Shown in pieces: positions 1-8,800 of a DNA stretch of 64,000 bases. The notes under the pieces are model-generated. The model did no database searches. It saw nothing but the letters and a program-made list of their open reading frames with translations, and was not told the origin of the DNA. The position numbers and the translations under genes are program-made. Source of the stretch: Pleionea sp. CnH1-48 (GTDB lineage: Bacteria; Pseudomonadota; Gammaproteobacteria; Enterobacterales; Kangiellaceae); the NCBI RefSeq assembly GCF_024124665.1, contig NZ_JAMXSB010000006.1, positions 186,001 to 250,000 of the forward strand, given 5' to 3'. Numbering within the stretch: position 1 is the stretch's first letter; each line of letters begins with the position of its first letter.

Positions 1-366
1 TGCCAACGCTACACAAACTACAAAACTTTTCTTTATATAAAGCATGAACCTCTGCTCCGCCAACTAAAATAGGTAAAAAGCCAATGACTCTTACAGGTTT
101 AGTGTTTAACTTGCCACCGGGAAAGCTAAGCCATTGGTTTCAAAAGGTATCGTTCACTTCATACCCACATCTACTTTGGGAAAATATCATTAATGCTGAT
201 AAACAAAATGTCCAAGAGGTGGTGAATTATGGCGAAAAAATGGCATTTAACAGAGAAACACCAAAACAGGTTGAGTCAGGAAGCTGATAACACACTAATA
301 GGTAAGATTACGGTGACTGTTGTATGTTCTGCTTTACTCTCCTTGGTTTAGGGCTATAAGGGATAG
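1..366. other. left-edge region without a confident gene
   Basis: Frame 1 on the plus strand is open from the window edge to a TAG at 70-72 and could be the last 23 codons of a gene starting outside the window, but the stretch is too short to identify. An open frame at 84-287 has only a weak ribosome binding site and no recognisable family. The best candidate here is the 40-codon frame at 229-351, listed separately. The minus-strand sensor gene ends at 367. Confidence 0.3.
229..351 (+). CDS. possible small membrane protein, 40 aa
   Basis: The frame starts MAKKWHLTEKH and ends SALLSLV before TAG. The ATG lies six to seven bases after a strong Shine-Dalgarno run (AAGAGGTGG), the main reason to take it seriously. 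The N-terminal half is polar and charged. The last 17 residues are hydrophobic enough for one membrane segment. I recognise no family. It overlaps another weak frame at 84-287, and at most one of the two is likely real. Confidence 0.3.
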   Translation: MAKKWHLTEKHQNRLSQEADNTLIGKITVTVVCSALLSLV

Positions 367-3300
367 TTATTCACTAACTACTTTATTTCTTCCCGTTTGT
401 TTTCCCTGATATAAGGCTGCATCGATCTTATCAATGATAGCTTCCAGCTCTGTGTTGTCTTGAACTTGGCCAACCCCAAAGGTGGCAGAAACTTTTAGAG
501 CAGCCTCCCCATAATGAACTTCTACTTTTTCAAGCTCTTGTCTTAATGACTCCAACAACACTGTTGCCCCATGGACATCAGTATTAGGAAACATAAAGAC
601 AAACTCCTCACCTCCCCATCGAGCAACGACATCCTGCTCTCTTAATCGCTCCTTAAATGTCTCGGCGACTTTTTTCAACACCAGATCACCACAATCATGT
701 CCATAAGTATCGTTAACCGCTTTAAAATGATCAATATCGGCAATAGCAAATGACATAGGATTAGGCTGTCGAGCAAAACCTTTAAGCAAAAACTCCGCTT
801 TATCAGTAAAGGCACGACGATTAGGCAACTGTGTTAAAAAATCGATAAGAGAAGCCTTTTTTAACGAATCATGGGCCATGGCGTGATCAACCGCAATCGA
901 AGCATAAGCCGATATAGTTTTCAGAATTCTTACATCATGGCTATCGTATTTATTCTTTTCCAAACTTTGAACACTCAAACATCCTAACACTTCATTTTTC
1001 ATCATCAGGGGCATGTAGACCACAGATTCCGACATACCTCCAGCCACAGGGGCCTGAATAACATCAACATACTGATAAAGCTCATCAGACATATTGATGA
1101 GCAACTCCTTTCTCTGACTTACACACCAGACCGCTGGTCGGTTGGTATCATTTAATTCATAAAAGAACTCATTGCTAACCATTCCGTTTTCAATATAAAA
1201 CTTAATATCGATTCGTTGTCGCTCTTTATTTATCAAGCCAACTAAAAACACATGCGTATCCATGAGCTGACTGACATTTAAATATACCCTGTGGAATATA
1301 TCTTCAATATCTCTCGAGGCAGTAATCTCTTGTCCTATGGTACCTAATAACTCAATATTCTCTGTCCTACTTTTAACAAGAACGTCCAACTCTTCTTTCT
1401 GCATTTGCAAAATCTTAACTCGTCTTCTAAATACCCAGAGTATGGAAAAGACAACAACTAATGAAAAAAGACCTCGAAAAGTAAGAGTCTCATACCACAT
1501 AGGCATTTGTGTTATAGGTATCTCTAACTCATGAATACTCCATTGTCCTATACGATTGCTGCCCTTTATTAGCAAGACATACTCTCCTGGAGGCAGATTA
1601 GTATAAGACACCCTCCGGTTATTGGAGCTTGTTTCTATCCAGGCATCATCATAACCTTTAAGTTTATAAGCATAACGGTTCCTTTTAGGATACGAATAAT
1701 CTTGAGACGTAAACTCTATCGAGAAGCTTTTTACTTTGGGTTGCAATATAATGTTGTTTGACTGGTAGGTTGACATGTCAATGTTATCGATAGAAAAATG
1801 GCTTAAAGCCAACTTTGGTTGATAGTCCCACTCTTTCCATAACTTTGGCTTAAGCATCAATACACCATGACTCCCGCCTTGCAAAATGAGTCCGCTTTTC
1901 ATTTTATAGTAGGAGCCCGACCAAATAGTTCCGACATCCCAGCCAACAGATTTATCCAGTTTGTAGGAGTTCCAACTTGATGGATCGATCATATAGTCAA
2001 ATGTCCAGATCCTTCCGATGTCATCTTCAATAAGATTGCCACCAAAAAACTTACTCGGCAATTGAACCTTATCATTGATGGACTCAAATTTTGCAATGCT
2101 ACCATCCCATGAAATGAGACGGTCAAGCCCCATTTCTGTTGACACCCAAAGCTTATCAGCATGATCCACCATCATGCCTTTGATCGCATTATCACTCAAT
2201 CCTAATGACCGCTCATAAACAGCATTTACAGACACTAACTTTTTTGAATGATCCGCTAAGAAAAACAAACCATTTTGAGTGCCAATCCAAAAGCCAGCTT
2301 GAGTCTCAACAATTGAAGACACAGAGTGCTCCATTTTAACGTCAGAGCCTTCTATCTGGTTAACATGGTGAAACTGATTGTTCTTTGTATCTAGAAAACT
2401 TAATCCTGAACGAGTGCCAAGCCATAGATTACCAGAACTGTCAGGGTACAGAGTGTGTACTTCGTCATTAATAAGTCCTTCGTTTTGACTATACATTTTG
2501 AAGGTATTCAATTCAGAATAAAATTCATAGAGCCCGCTACGAGTAGCTATCCAAACTCTGCCATTGGAGAGTAACGACATTGAATTAATAAAATTATCTT
2601 GCAGTTTGTTCGGGAGTGACGTGTCAGCTCTGTGCCCCCCTATCATATTGCCTTCGGGATCGAAGATGTCGATACCATTCCCCCAGGTTCCAACCCATAA
2701 GGAACCATCCTCCATTTCTAAAAAAGCATTGATATCGGTATGCGTTATGCTTTTTTTCAGAGGGCTGTAGCGTAATGTTCGCAGAGCGCCATTAGACAAG
2801 TTGATTTTATCAAGTCCACCACCCCAAGTTCCAACCCATACCAATCCTGAGCGATCAACCAGCATAGCGCCAATGTTATTGAGACTCACACTGCTCTTAA
2901 CAGCGGGATCATGCTCTATTCGTCTTATAGCGTCTTTACTTTCGGCATTAAAGACATGGATACCATCTCCAAAAGTGGCGACCCAGATCTCTGACTCAGA
3001 TGGTTGGGTAATGGCACTGATCAGTGGCAGTTTATTATTTTTTACAGCAAAAGCTTCGGGTAGCACCGTTACTTTCTTTTCTATTGGATCAATAACGGAT
3101 AATCCCGTCTTAGAGCTGCCAACCCATAAGCTGCGCAGAGCATCCTCATACAATTGCAGAATGGTCTCTTCAAGGTAGTGAGTATATTCATAGCCCTTAG
3201 CAGAACTGCCACTCAGTAAAGAGTCAAGACTGACACGACATAAACCAAGAGAAGCTCCAACCCACAAGTTCCGATCTTTATCGACTAACAAAGAACGAAT

Positions 3301-3864
3301 TCTTTTAGCTTTAAGAACACTTTCACATCCCTTTATATCAACCAAAGACGTGACAATATCCGTTTTGTAGTTAACATGGATGAGCCCTCGGTTAGTACCA
3401 ATAAATACGTTACCATCTTCATCCCCACTGATTGCTCTAACATCATGATCAATCACACTGTTATCTGGCATGTGTTTTAGATGAGAAAACTCTCTACTAT
3501 CGAGATGAAAGATAGATACACCATCAGAGCGGGTACCTATCCATATACTTCCATCAGGTGCTTGCCAGAGGCTGCGTACGTAGTTCCCTCCAATAGAATT
3601 TTCTGTACGGCTATGTTCATAGTGTGTATAGCGATAACCGTCATACTTTATCAATCCATTCTGACTACCAATCCAGATAAACCCATCCTGGTCCTGAATC
3701 AAAGCTGTCACAATTCCGAGCGGAATGGACTCTCTATCGCCAACCCCTTCAAAATAAAGTTCTCCACGCTCAAATATGTCTTTGGCAACCGAGACATAAC
3801 AAAAGCACAAAAGGAAGGAGAATAAGAAAGACTTAATAAACAAGATACGGTAAGCCCCAAGCAC
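367..3864 (-). CDS. propeller-sensor diguanylate cyclase (Reg_prop, Y_Y_Y, TM, GAF, GGDEF)
   Basis: A 1165-residue membrane sensor predicted to make cyclic di-GMP in the cytoplasm in response to a periplasmic signal. Order: signal peptide or anchor (about 1-27), two-component-regulator propeller repeats (about 40-700, many copies of a D..G..W.G...G pattern), Y_Y_Y domain (about 708-775), one membrane helix (about 790-812), GAF domain (about 841-995) and GGDEF domain (about 1000-1165). The catalytic motif is GGEEF at residues 1084-1088. An RxxD inhibitory I-site (REQD) lies five residues before it, so product feedback is likely. This is the hybrid-sensor architecture of Bacteroidetes-type HTCS proteins, with the kinase part replaced by GGDEF. 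The ligand is unknown. The next gene on the strand, 200 bp upstream, is the effector-like gene at 4067-4978. Confidence 0.9.
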   Translation of the reverse strand: MLGAYRILFIKSFLFSFLLCFCYVSVAKDIFERGELYFEGVGDRESIPLGIVTALIQDQDGFIWIGSQNGLIKYDGYRYTHYEHSRTENSIGGNYVRSLWQAPDGSIWIGTRSDGVSIFHLDSREFSHLKHMPDNSVIDHDVRAISGDEDGNVFIGTNRGLIHVNYKTDIVTSLVDIKGCESVLKAKRIRSLLVDKDRNLWVGASLGLCRVSLDSLLSGSSAKGYEYTHYLEETILQLYEDALRSLWVGSSKTGLSVIDPIEKKVTVLPEAFAVKNNKLPLISAITQPSESEIWVATFGDGIHVFNAESKDAIRRIEHDPAVKSSVSLNNIGAMLVDRSGLVWVGTWGGGLDKINLSNGALRTLRYSPLKKSITHTDINAFLEMEDGSLWVGTWGNGIDIFDPEGNMIGGHRADTSLPNKLQDNFINSMSLLSNGRVWIATRSGLYEFYSELNTFKMYSQNEGLINDEVHTLYPDSSGNLWLGTRSGLSFLDTKNNQFHHVNQIEGSDVKMEHSVSSIVETQAGFWIGTQNGLFFLADHSKKLVSVNAVYERSLGLSDNAIKGMMVDHADKLWVSTEMGLDRLISWDGSIAKFESINDKVQLPSKFFGGNLIEDDIGRIWTFDYMIDPSSWNSYKLDKSVGWDVGTIWSGSYYKMKSGLILQGGSHGVLMLKPKLWKEWDYQPKLALSHFSIDNIDMSTYQSNNIILQPKVKSFSIEFTSQDYSYPKRNRYAYKLKGYDDAWIETSSNNRRVSYTNLPPGEYVLLIKGSNRIGQWSIHELEIPITQMPMWYETLTFRGLFSLVVVFSILWVFRRRVKILQMQKEELDVLVKSRTENIELLGTIGQEITASRDIEDIFHRVYLNVSQLMDTHVFLVGLINKERQRIDIKFYIENGMVSNEFFYELNDTNRPAVWCVSQRKELLINMSDELYQYVDVIQAPVAGGMSESVVYMPLMMKNEVLGCLSVQSLEKNKYDSHDVRILKTISAYASIAVDHAMAHDSLKKASLIDFLTQLPNRRAFTDKAEFLLKGFARQPNPMSFAIADIDHFKAVNDTYGHDCGDLVLKKVAETFKERLREQDVVARWGGEEFVFMFPNTDVHGATVLLESLRQELEKVEVHYGEAALKVSATFGVGQVQDNTELEAIIDKIDAALYQGKQTGRNKVVSE

Positions 3865-4026
3865 TAATGCTTTTCTATCAAAATTAAAATCAACTCATAA
3901 TAGAAAGCATAGTCCAGAACACTAGAAAAGGTTAATCAAGGCAAAGGCTTAACGCTTTTTACAAGGAAACGCTACTCGATAATAAAAACTCCTTTAATAA
4001 CAATAGCTTTTGTTTTTATTCTCCTA

Positions 4027-4051
4027 TAAAAAAAGAGAGCTTATCGCTCTC
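4027..4051 (-). terminator. rho-independent terminator after the effector-like gene
   Basis: GAGAGC (4035-4040) and GCTCTC (4046-4051) form a six-pair stem with a five-base loop. On the minus strand it is followed by an unbroken run of T (complement of 4028-4034). It lies 15 bases past the stop at 4067 and separates this unit from the diguanylate cyclase downstream. Confidence 0.75.
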
Positions 4052-4066
4052 CTTTTTACATTTAGA

Positions 4067-4978
4067 TTATTCCACAATAATCTCTTTTGTATTGCCGTTT
4101 TCATCAGGCTTTTCAGTAAAGCCACAATAACCACTAGGGCCAACTTGACCATTACCTGATCCTTTATGACGGAAGAAGTCACCACCATGGAGCGCAAACT
4201 CACCCCAGTCGGAAACACCATGTCCTTCAAACTGGAACCAGGTTTCTTTGTGACCTTGGTCATTCTCTCGAACTCCGAATAACAAGTGACCGCCTCCTTC
4301 AATATCAACACCAAACTGACGAATACCATTAAAGTGTCCATCGCTTCCATTCTTATAGTGTGAAGAACCATTCCACCACTTTGTGTTACGCTCTACCATT
4401 CCATCCGGAAGATCATTTTGAGTAAGGTTTTCCAGAACATCGTCGACATCATCGAAGTCTTCACCCGTTAACTCATTAATCATGTCAGTAAACAACTGAC
4501 CATTATCATCACTCTTTACAATGTGAGCACCTCTCATAGCATAACTGTCTAAGTTATCACTGATATGATCGCTAATGGTTTCTTCATCATGGTCCTTAAT
4601 AGTGCCCACCAAGTCTTCGCCATTTTCAATCGTTGGATGATCGAAAACCGCTTTTAATGAATCAAGTTCAGTACCATCAGTGGTTGTTAAATTATTCATT
4701 CTTTGACTGGCGTCTATTTGTTGTTGATCCGTCGAAGGCGCTTCAACCGAGTCAGAACTCATTACACCACTAAGATAATTACCACCAGCAAATACTAATC
4801 CAGTGCCTAGCATGGCTCCTCCTGTATAAAGAACAGAAGAATAGGTAACAACACCTGATAAATTTGATAGGCCAGTGACCAATGGAGCGGATGCCCAGCT
4901 CATAGGCGAGTTACCAACCAGTCCATTGTCCATACCACCTAACATCGTCGAATTTGGGATAGAGTTTGTTATTTGCAT
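4067..4978 (-). CDS. probable type III-type secreted effector or substrate, 303 aa
   Basis: I do not recognise a catalytic family. The N-terminus (MQITNSIPNST) is polar and rich in N, S and T, as in type III secretion signals. Residues about 35-72 are glycine-rich and hydrophobic and may insert into a membrane. The middle is very acidic. The last 90 residues are rich in Gly, His, Asp and Trp (motifs EGGGHLLFG, WFQFEGHG, GPSGYCGF) and look like a compact folded domain. The gene directly follows a CesT-like chaperone gene with a 36 bp gap, the standard arrangement for a chaperone and its effector. The effector role is inferred from that neighbour and the N-terminal composition, not from homology. 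ATGCAAATAACA at 4978 has a good GGAGATGC-type ribosome binding site. Alternative: a toxin or structural protein exported by another route. Confidence 0.6.
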   Translation of the reverse strand: MQITNSIPNSTMLGGMDNGLVGNSPMSWASAPLVTGLSNLSGVVTYSSVLYTGGAMLGTGLVFAGGNYLSGVMSSDSVEAPSTDQQQIDASQRMNNLTTTDGTELDSLKAVFDHPTIENGEDLVGTIKDHDEETISDHISDNLDSYAMRGAHIVKSDDNGQLFTDMINELTGEDFDDVDDVLENLTQNDLPDGMVERNTKWWNGSSHYKNGSDGHFNGIRQFGVDIEGGGHLLFGVRENDQGHKETWFQFEGHGVSDWGEFALHGGDFFRHKGSGNGQVGPSGYCGFTEKPDENGNTKEIIVE

Positions 4979-5014
4979 AATGCATCTCCTTATTTGTTTA
5001 AAATATTAAAAAAA

Positions 5015-5485
5015 TCATACCGCGATGGCTTCGTAGCTCACCGGAGAATTCGCTTCGACAGGGTCAATGAGAGTCCGAGTCACACCTTGCTCGATGTTCT
5101 CTCTCCATGCGTTGAAAATCTGGATAAAATCGTTTGCAATAGAGAGAAACTCTTGTCCAGATAGCTTTGCCAGCTTTTCTTGACGGCATAGAAAGACCTC
5201 ACCCGTGAAAGGGCTTGCAAAAAAGTAGGCACCTTTGGTTTCGTAACCATAAGCGTGAAACTGCATCAATTGGTCAAACAGCGCCAGACGGTCTTCGTCG
5301 TCAGGTAGTCGACACAGCGGTGCCGTTAAATAAACATTTTCTTTCGCTTCATCTTCTTCAAAATGCAGCATTCTCCCTTCACCTAAATCCAATGCAACAA
5401 TGCCTTGAGAAGAAACGGTATTTTCAGGCAAGTTATGAGCATTAGAAAAATAGTTAACGAGATCTTGTAAGGTCATTGTTGTCAT
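5015..5485 (-). CDS. CesT-family type III secretion chaperone (Tir-chaperone fold)
   Basis: A small acidic protein of about 156 residues. The pattern fits the CesT/SycE class: an N-terminal helix (LQDLVNYFS), strands ending in a short acidic stretch, the signature LTAPLCRLP (L.a.l..lP), a central helix (LFDQLMQF), a strand pair around GAYFFASPFTGEVFLC, and a C-terminal amphipathic helix (FLSIANDFIQIFNAW). Such proteins dimerise and hold an effector's N-terminal region unfolded for export. Start choice: an ATG at 5500 has its GGA too far upstream. The ATG at 5485 has GAGG six bases upstream, and 5476 is also possible. The presumed client gene follows 36 bp downstream. No secretion apparatus genes are in the window, so this is an orphan pair or the system lies elsewhere. 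Confidence 0.7.
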   Translation of the reverse strand: MTTMTLQDLVNYFSNAHNLPENTVSSQGIVALDLGEGRMLHFEEDEAKENVYLTAPLCRLPDDEDRLALFDQLMQFHAYGYETKGAYFFASPFTGEVFLCRQEKLAKLSGQEFLSIANDFIQIFNAWRENIEQGVTRTLIDPVEANSPVSYEAIAV

Positions 5486-5800
5486 CCTCTTCCTCTTCAT
5501 TTGTTGTCTTACTTCCTTGGTAACAGCCTAAAGAGAAAAGTTTCTAAATCAGAGCAAAAAACCTCTTTTTCAACTAAAACCTTTAAAAACTCAAGAAAAC
5601 CCCAATATAGCCTTTATTTATGGCTTCCAAGCCAAACAAAACCCAAGCAAAACAACACCAGCTCAATCACTATCGAGATATTTACTTGATAATTACCACC
5701 CAAAAAACCTACTTTTCACAATAATCCATGATTAGTCTAGGTTTTAAAAATGTGCAGAAAATAAGCACAAAAAAGTAAGATTTATCGTCTATAAATGGAA
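5486..5800. other. AT-rich intergenic region upstream of the chaperone gene
   Basis: It separates the chaperone gene from the stop codon of the large sensor at 5801 and must hold the promoter of the chaperone/effector pair. I see no convincing -35/-10 pair or inverted repeat. A 62-codon plus-strand frame at 5501-5689 is lysine-, serine- and threonine-rich and looks like low-complexity noise. Confidence 0.4.
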
Positions 5801-8800
5801 TTACTGAGAAGCAATTTCTGGTAACGAGCTTTGGCGTAGCAATAATTCGTGAAACTCGCCTTTAGGAACGGGTGCACTAAACAAAAATCCTTGTATTTCA
5901 TCGCACTTTAACTCCTTTAAAATCTGAAGTTGCTCCATTGTCTCCACTCCCTCAGCGACAACATTAAGCCCTAAGCCATGGGCCAAGGTAATAACAGAAC
6001 TAACAATACGGCTATCCTGCTCACATGAATCAAGATCCTTGATAAAAGTACGATCAATTTTTAATGTATTAACGGGCAATTGCTTTAAATAGCACAAACT
6101 AGAATATCCAGTCCCAAAATCGTCTATGGATATGTGAACTCCAAGATCTTGAACATTGCGCATTAACTCGATTGTTTTGTCAAAATTATCAATTACCATA
6201 CCTTCTGTTATTTCTAACTCAAGATTTTTCTCAGGTAGGCTAGATTCTTTGAGCGCATCCTTAATCGTCGACAAAACCTTTTTATGTTGGCGAAATTGTA
6301 CCGCTGACAAATTCACTGCCACCCTGAGATTATCAAATCCCATTTCAACCCATCTGGCAGTGTCTATACAAGCTTTTCTTAAAATAGTTCGGCCTAAACT
6401 AATAATCAGTCCACTTTCTTCTGCAATGGGAATAAACTCTGCAGGGCTCACTACCCCTCTCGAAGAACTGTTCCATCGGGCCAGAGCTTCCATCGCAATA
6501 ATTTTTCCACTGACCACATCAACTTTGGGCTGATAGTAAACTTCAAACTCCTCATTTTCGACAGCATCTCTTAACTCTGACTCCATCTGAAGCCGTCTCT
6601 TGGCATCATGATTTAACTCCTCTGTAAAAAACTCAAAGGTATTACGTCCATTCTTTTTGGCTTGATACATAGCGGTATCAGCATTCTTAATTAAAGTATC
6701 TACATCTCTGCCATCATTAGGATAGAGCACAATGCCAATACTTGGAGTGACCGCAATAGAAAAGCTCTCAACAATAAAAGGTTTTTGAAAGCTCTCGATA
6801 ATACGCTCGGCGACTTTTGCCGATGTAGAAGAAAAGTCTACGTTTTCAACGAGAGCACAGAACTCATCACCGCCAAAGCGAGAAAGTGAATCAGACTTCT
6901 TCAATACTTTACTAATCCTGATACTCACTTCACAAAGCAGCTGATCGCCAATCGGGTGGCCAAGTGAGTCATTAATTTTCTTAAACTGATCAACATCAAT
7001 AAATAATAAAGATAACTTCTTACGTTTTCTGTCCATGCGCTCAATCGCATGATTAACTCGATCATAAAATAGGTTTCTATTTGGCAAAGACGTCAGCTCA
7101 TCATAGTTGGCCATACGCCTTAATTCAGATTCAAAACGCTTTCTTGAAGTAATATCAGAAAAAACTCCGACATAATGAGTGATAGCAGAATATTCATCAC
7201 GAATGCTATCGATACTGAGCTCAACGGGATAAAATTCACCATTTTTTCTTGTGTCCCAAATTTCTCCCTGCCACTGCCCCGTTTCTAGAGTTTCTTTTTT
7301 GATACGATCTTCCAAGTCAGAGACATCTTCTTCGTGCGACTTCAAGCTGAGCTTCCTGCCAACGACATGCTTGCTGTCATACCCCGTTATCTTTCTATAT
7401 GCCTTATTGACAAAAACAATTCTATAGGACAGATCAATGATCCATATACCATCGGATGTATTTTCGAATGCAGCAGCAATAAGCCTTAGTTGTTCTTCCG
7501 TAGATTTAATATCGCTGATGTCTTTTAACATACCGGTCATTCTGACAGGCTCACCGACCTCATTAACCTCAGAGGTTCTTCCTCGCTCAAGTAACCAGCG
7601 CCAGGTGCCATCTTTACCAACAACACGATACACAACCTCATAGCTTTCGCTACTTCCATTTAAGTAATCTTCTAAAGCAGCTTTTATTCTTATTTGATCT
7701 TTGTGGTGGACGGGGGAAGACTCTCTAACAATGCTCTCCATACACATGCTGTCGCCAAGCTCAATATCTACCAAGCGGTTAGTTCTTGTGACTTGAGACG
7801 TTTTAATATCCCAGTCCCAGAGCTCTTCACCACTTCCCCATAAAGCCAATCTCAACTGTCGCTCACTCTTTCGAATTTCCTTCTGCGTACGATAACGTTG
7901 GTAGCCAAAAAGCAACACAATGGAGAGAGCTGATAAACAATAAAGCAGGTATGCCCACCACGAAAACCAGGGAGCAGCAAAAACCTCAACATGTAGCTCT
8001 TTCGGTTTATCCAACCATACACCGTAGCGGTTTCGACTAATCAGTTCAAAAACGTACTGTCCCGGAGCAATATTGGTATAAGTTGCATAACGTCGTTCGG
8101 AGTCTGTGAACAGCCAGTTTTTATCAAAACCTCTTAAACGGTATGCATACTGAACTTTCTTTTGATTAATCATATCAAGAGACGAGAACGACAAAGTGAA
8201 GTTTTTTATCGAGTAATGAAACTTTAGCTCACTCGTATACTCGAGCAGCTCTGTCTTTAACGGACTAACGCGCAAGTCATTTGAAAGAATCGCAGGCTTA
8301 TTGTTTATCAATAACTCATTAAACACTAAGGGAAGATGCTCACCTTCAGACTCTATCTTCGTAGGCTCGAAAAAGCTAAGCCCTTTAAATCCACCAAAAA
8401 ACAATCGACCATCGTAGTTTTTAAACCCAACACCAATACTGTATCGCTCAAGAACACCATCTTGGGTATCGAAATTAATAATGGGCTCTAACCCTTCTCG
8501 AATCCAACTGATTCCTTGTGTGGTACTAACCCATAGGTCACCATTTTTGCTACTCATAATGGCACCGATTGCATCGGAGCCCAGTCCTTCATGAGTGGAA
8601 ATCACTTTGGGAGGTCTTAACGTTGACTGGCCTCGCTTTCCGGTCCACTGCAATAAGTTCATACCGCCCCCTTGAGTTCCTACCCACATACGATCAGAGC
8701 CACTTAATAAAACAGAAGTGATCGAGTTATGTGATAATCCCTGCCGCTCAATGGTATAATGTTCAAACTCACCACTGCCGAAATCCCAAAAGTTTAAACC

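Noticed and set aside
84-287. 67-codon plus-strand frame at the left edge
   Set aside because: Weak ribosome binding site, no family and overlaps a better candidate in another frame.
2801-3178. 125-codon plus-strand frame
   Set aside because: Lies inside the clear propeller-sensor gene on the other strand; composition is that of an antisense shadow.
5501-5689. 62-codon frame upstream of the chaperone gene
   Set aside because: Low-complexity K/S/T/N-rich and no ribosome binding site.
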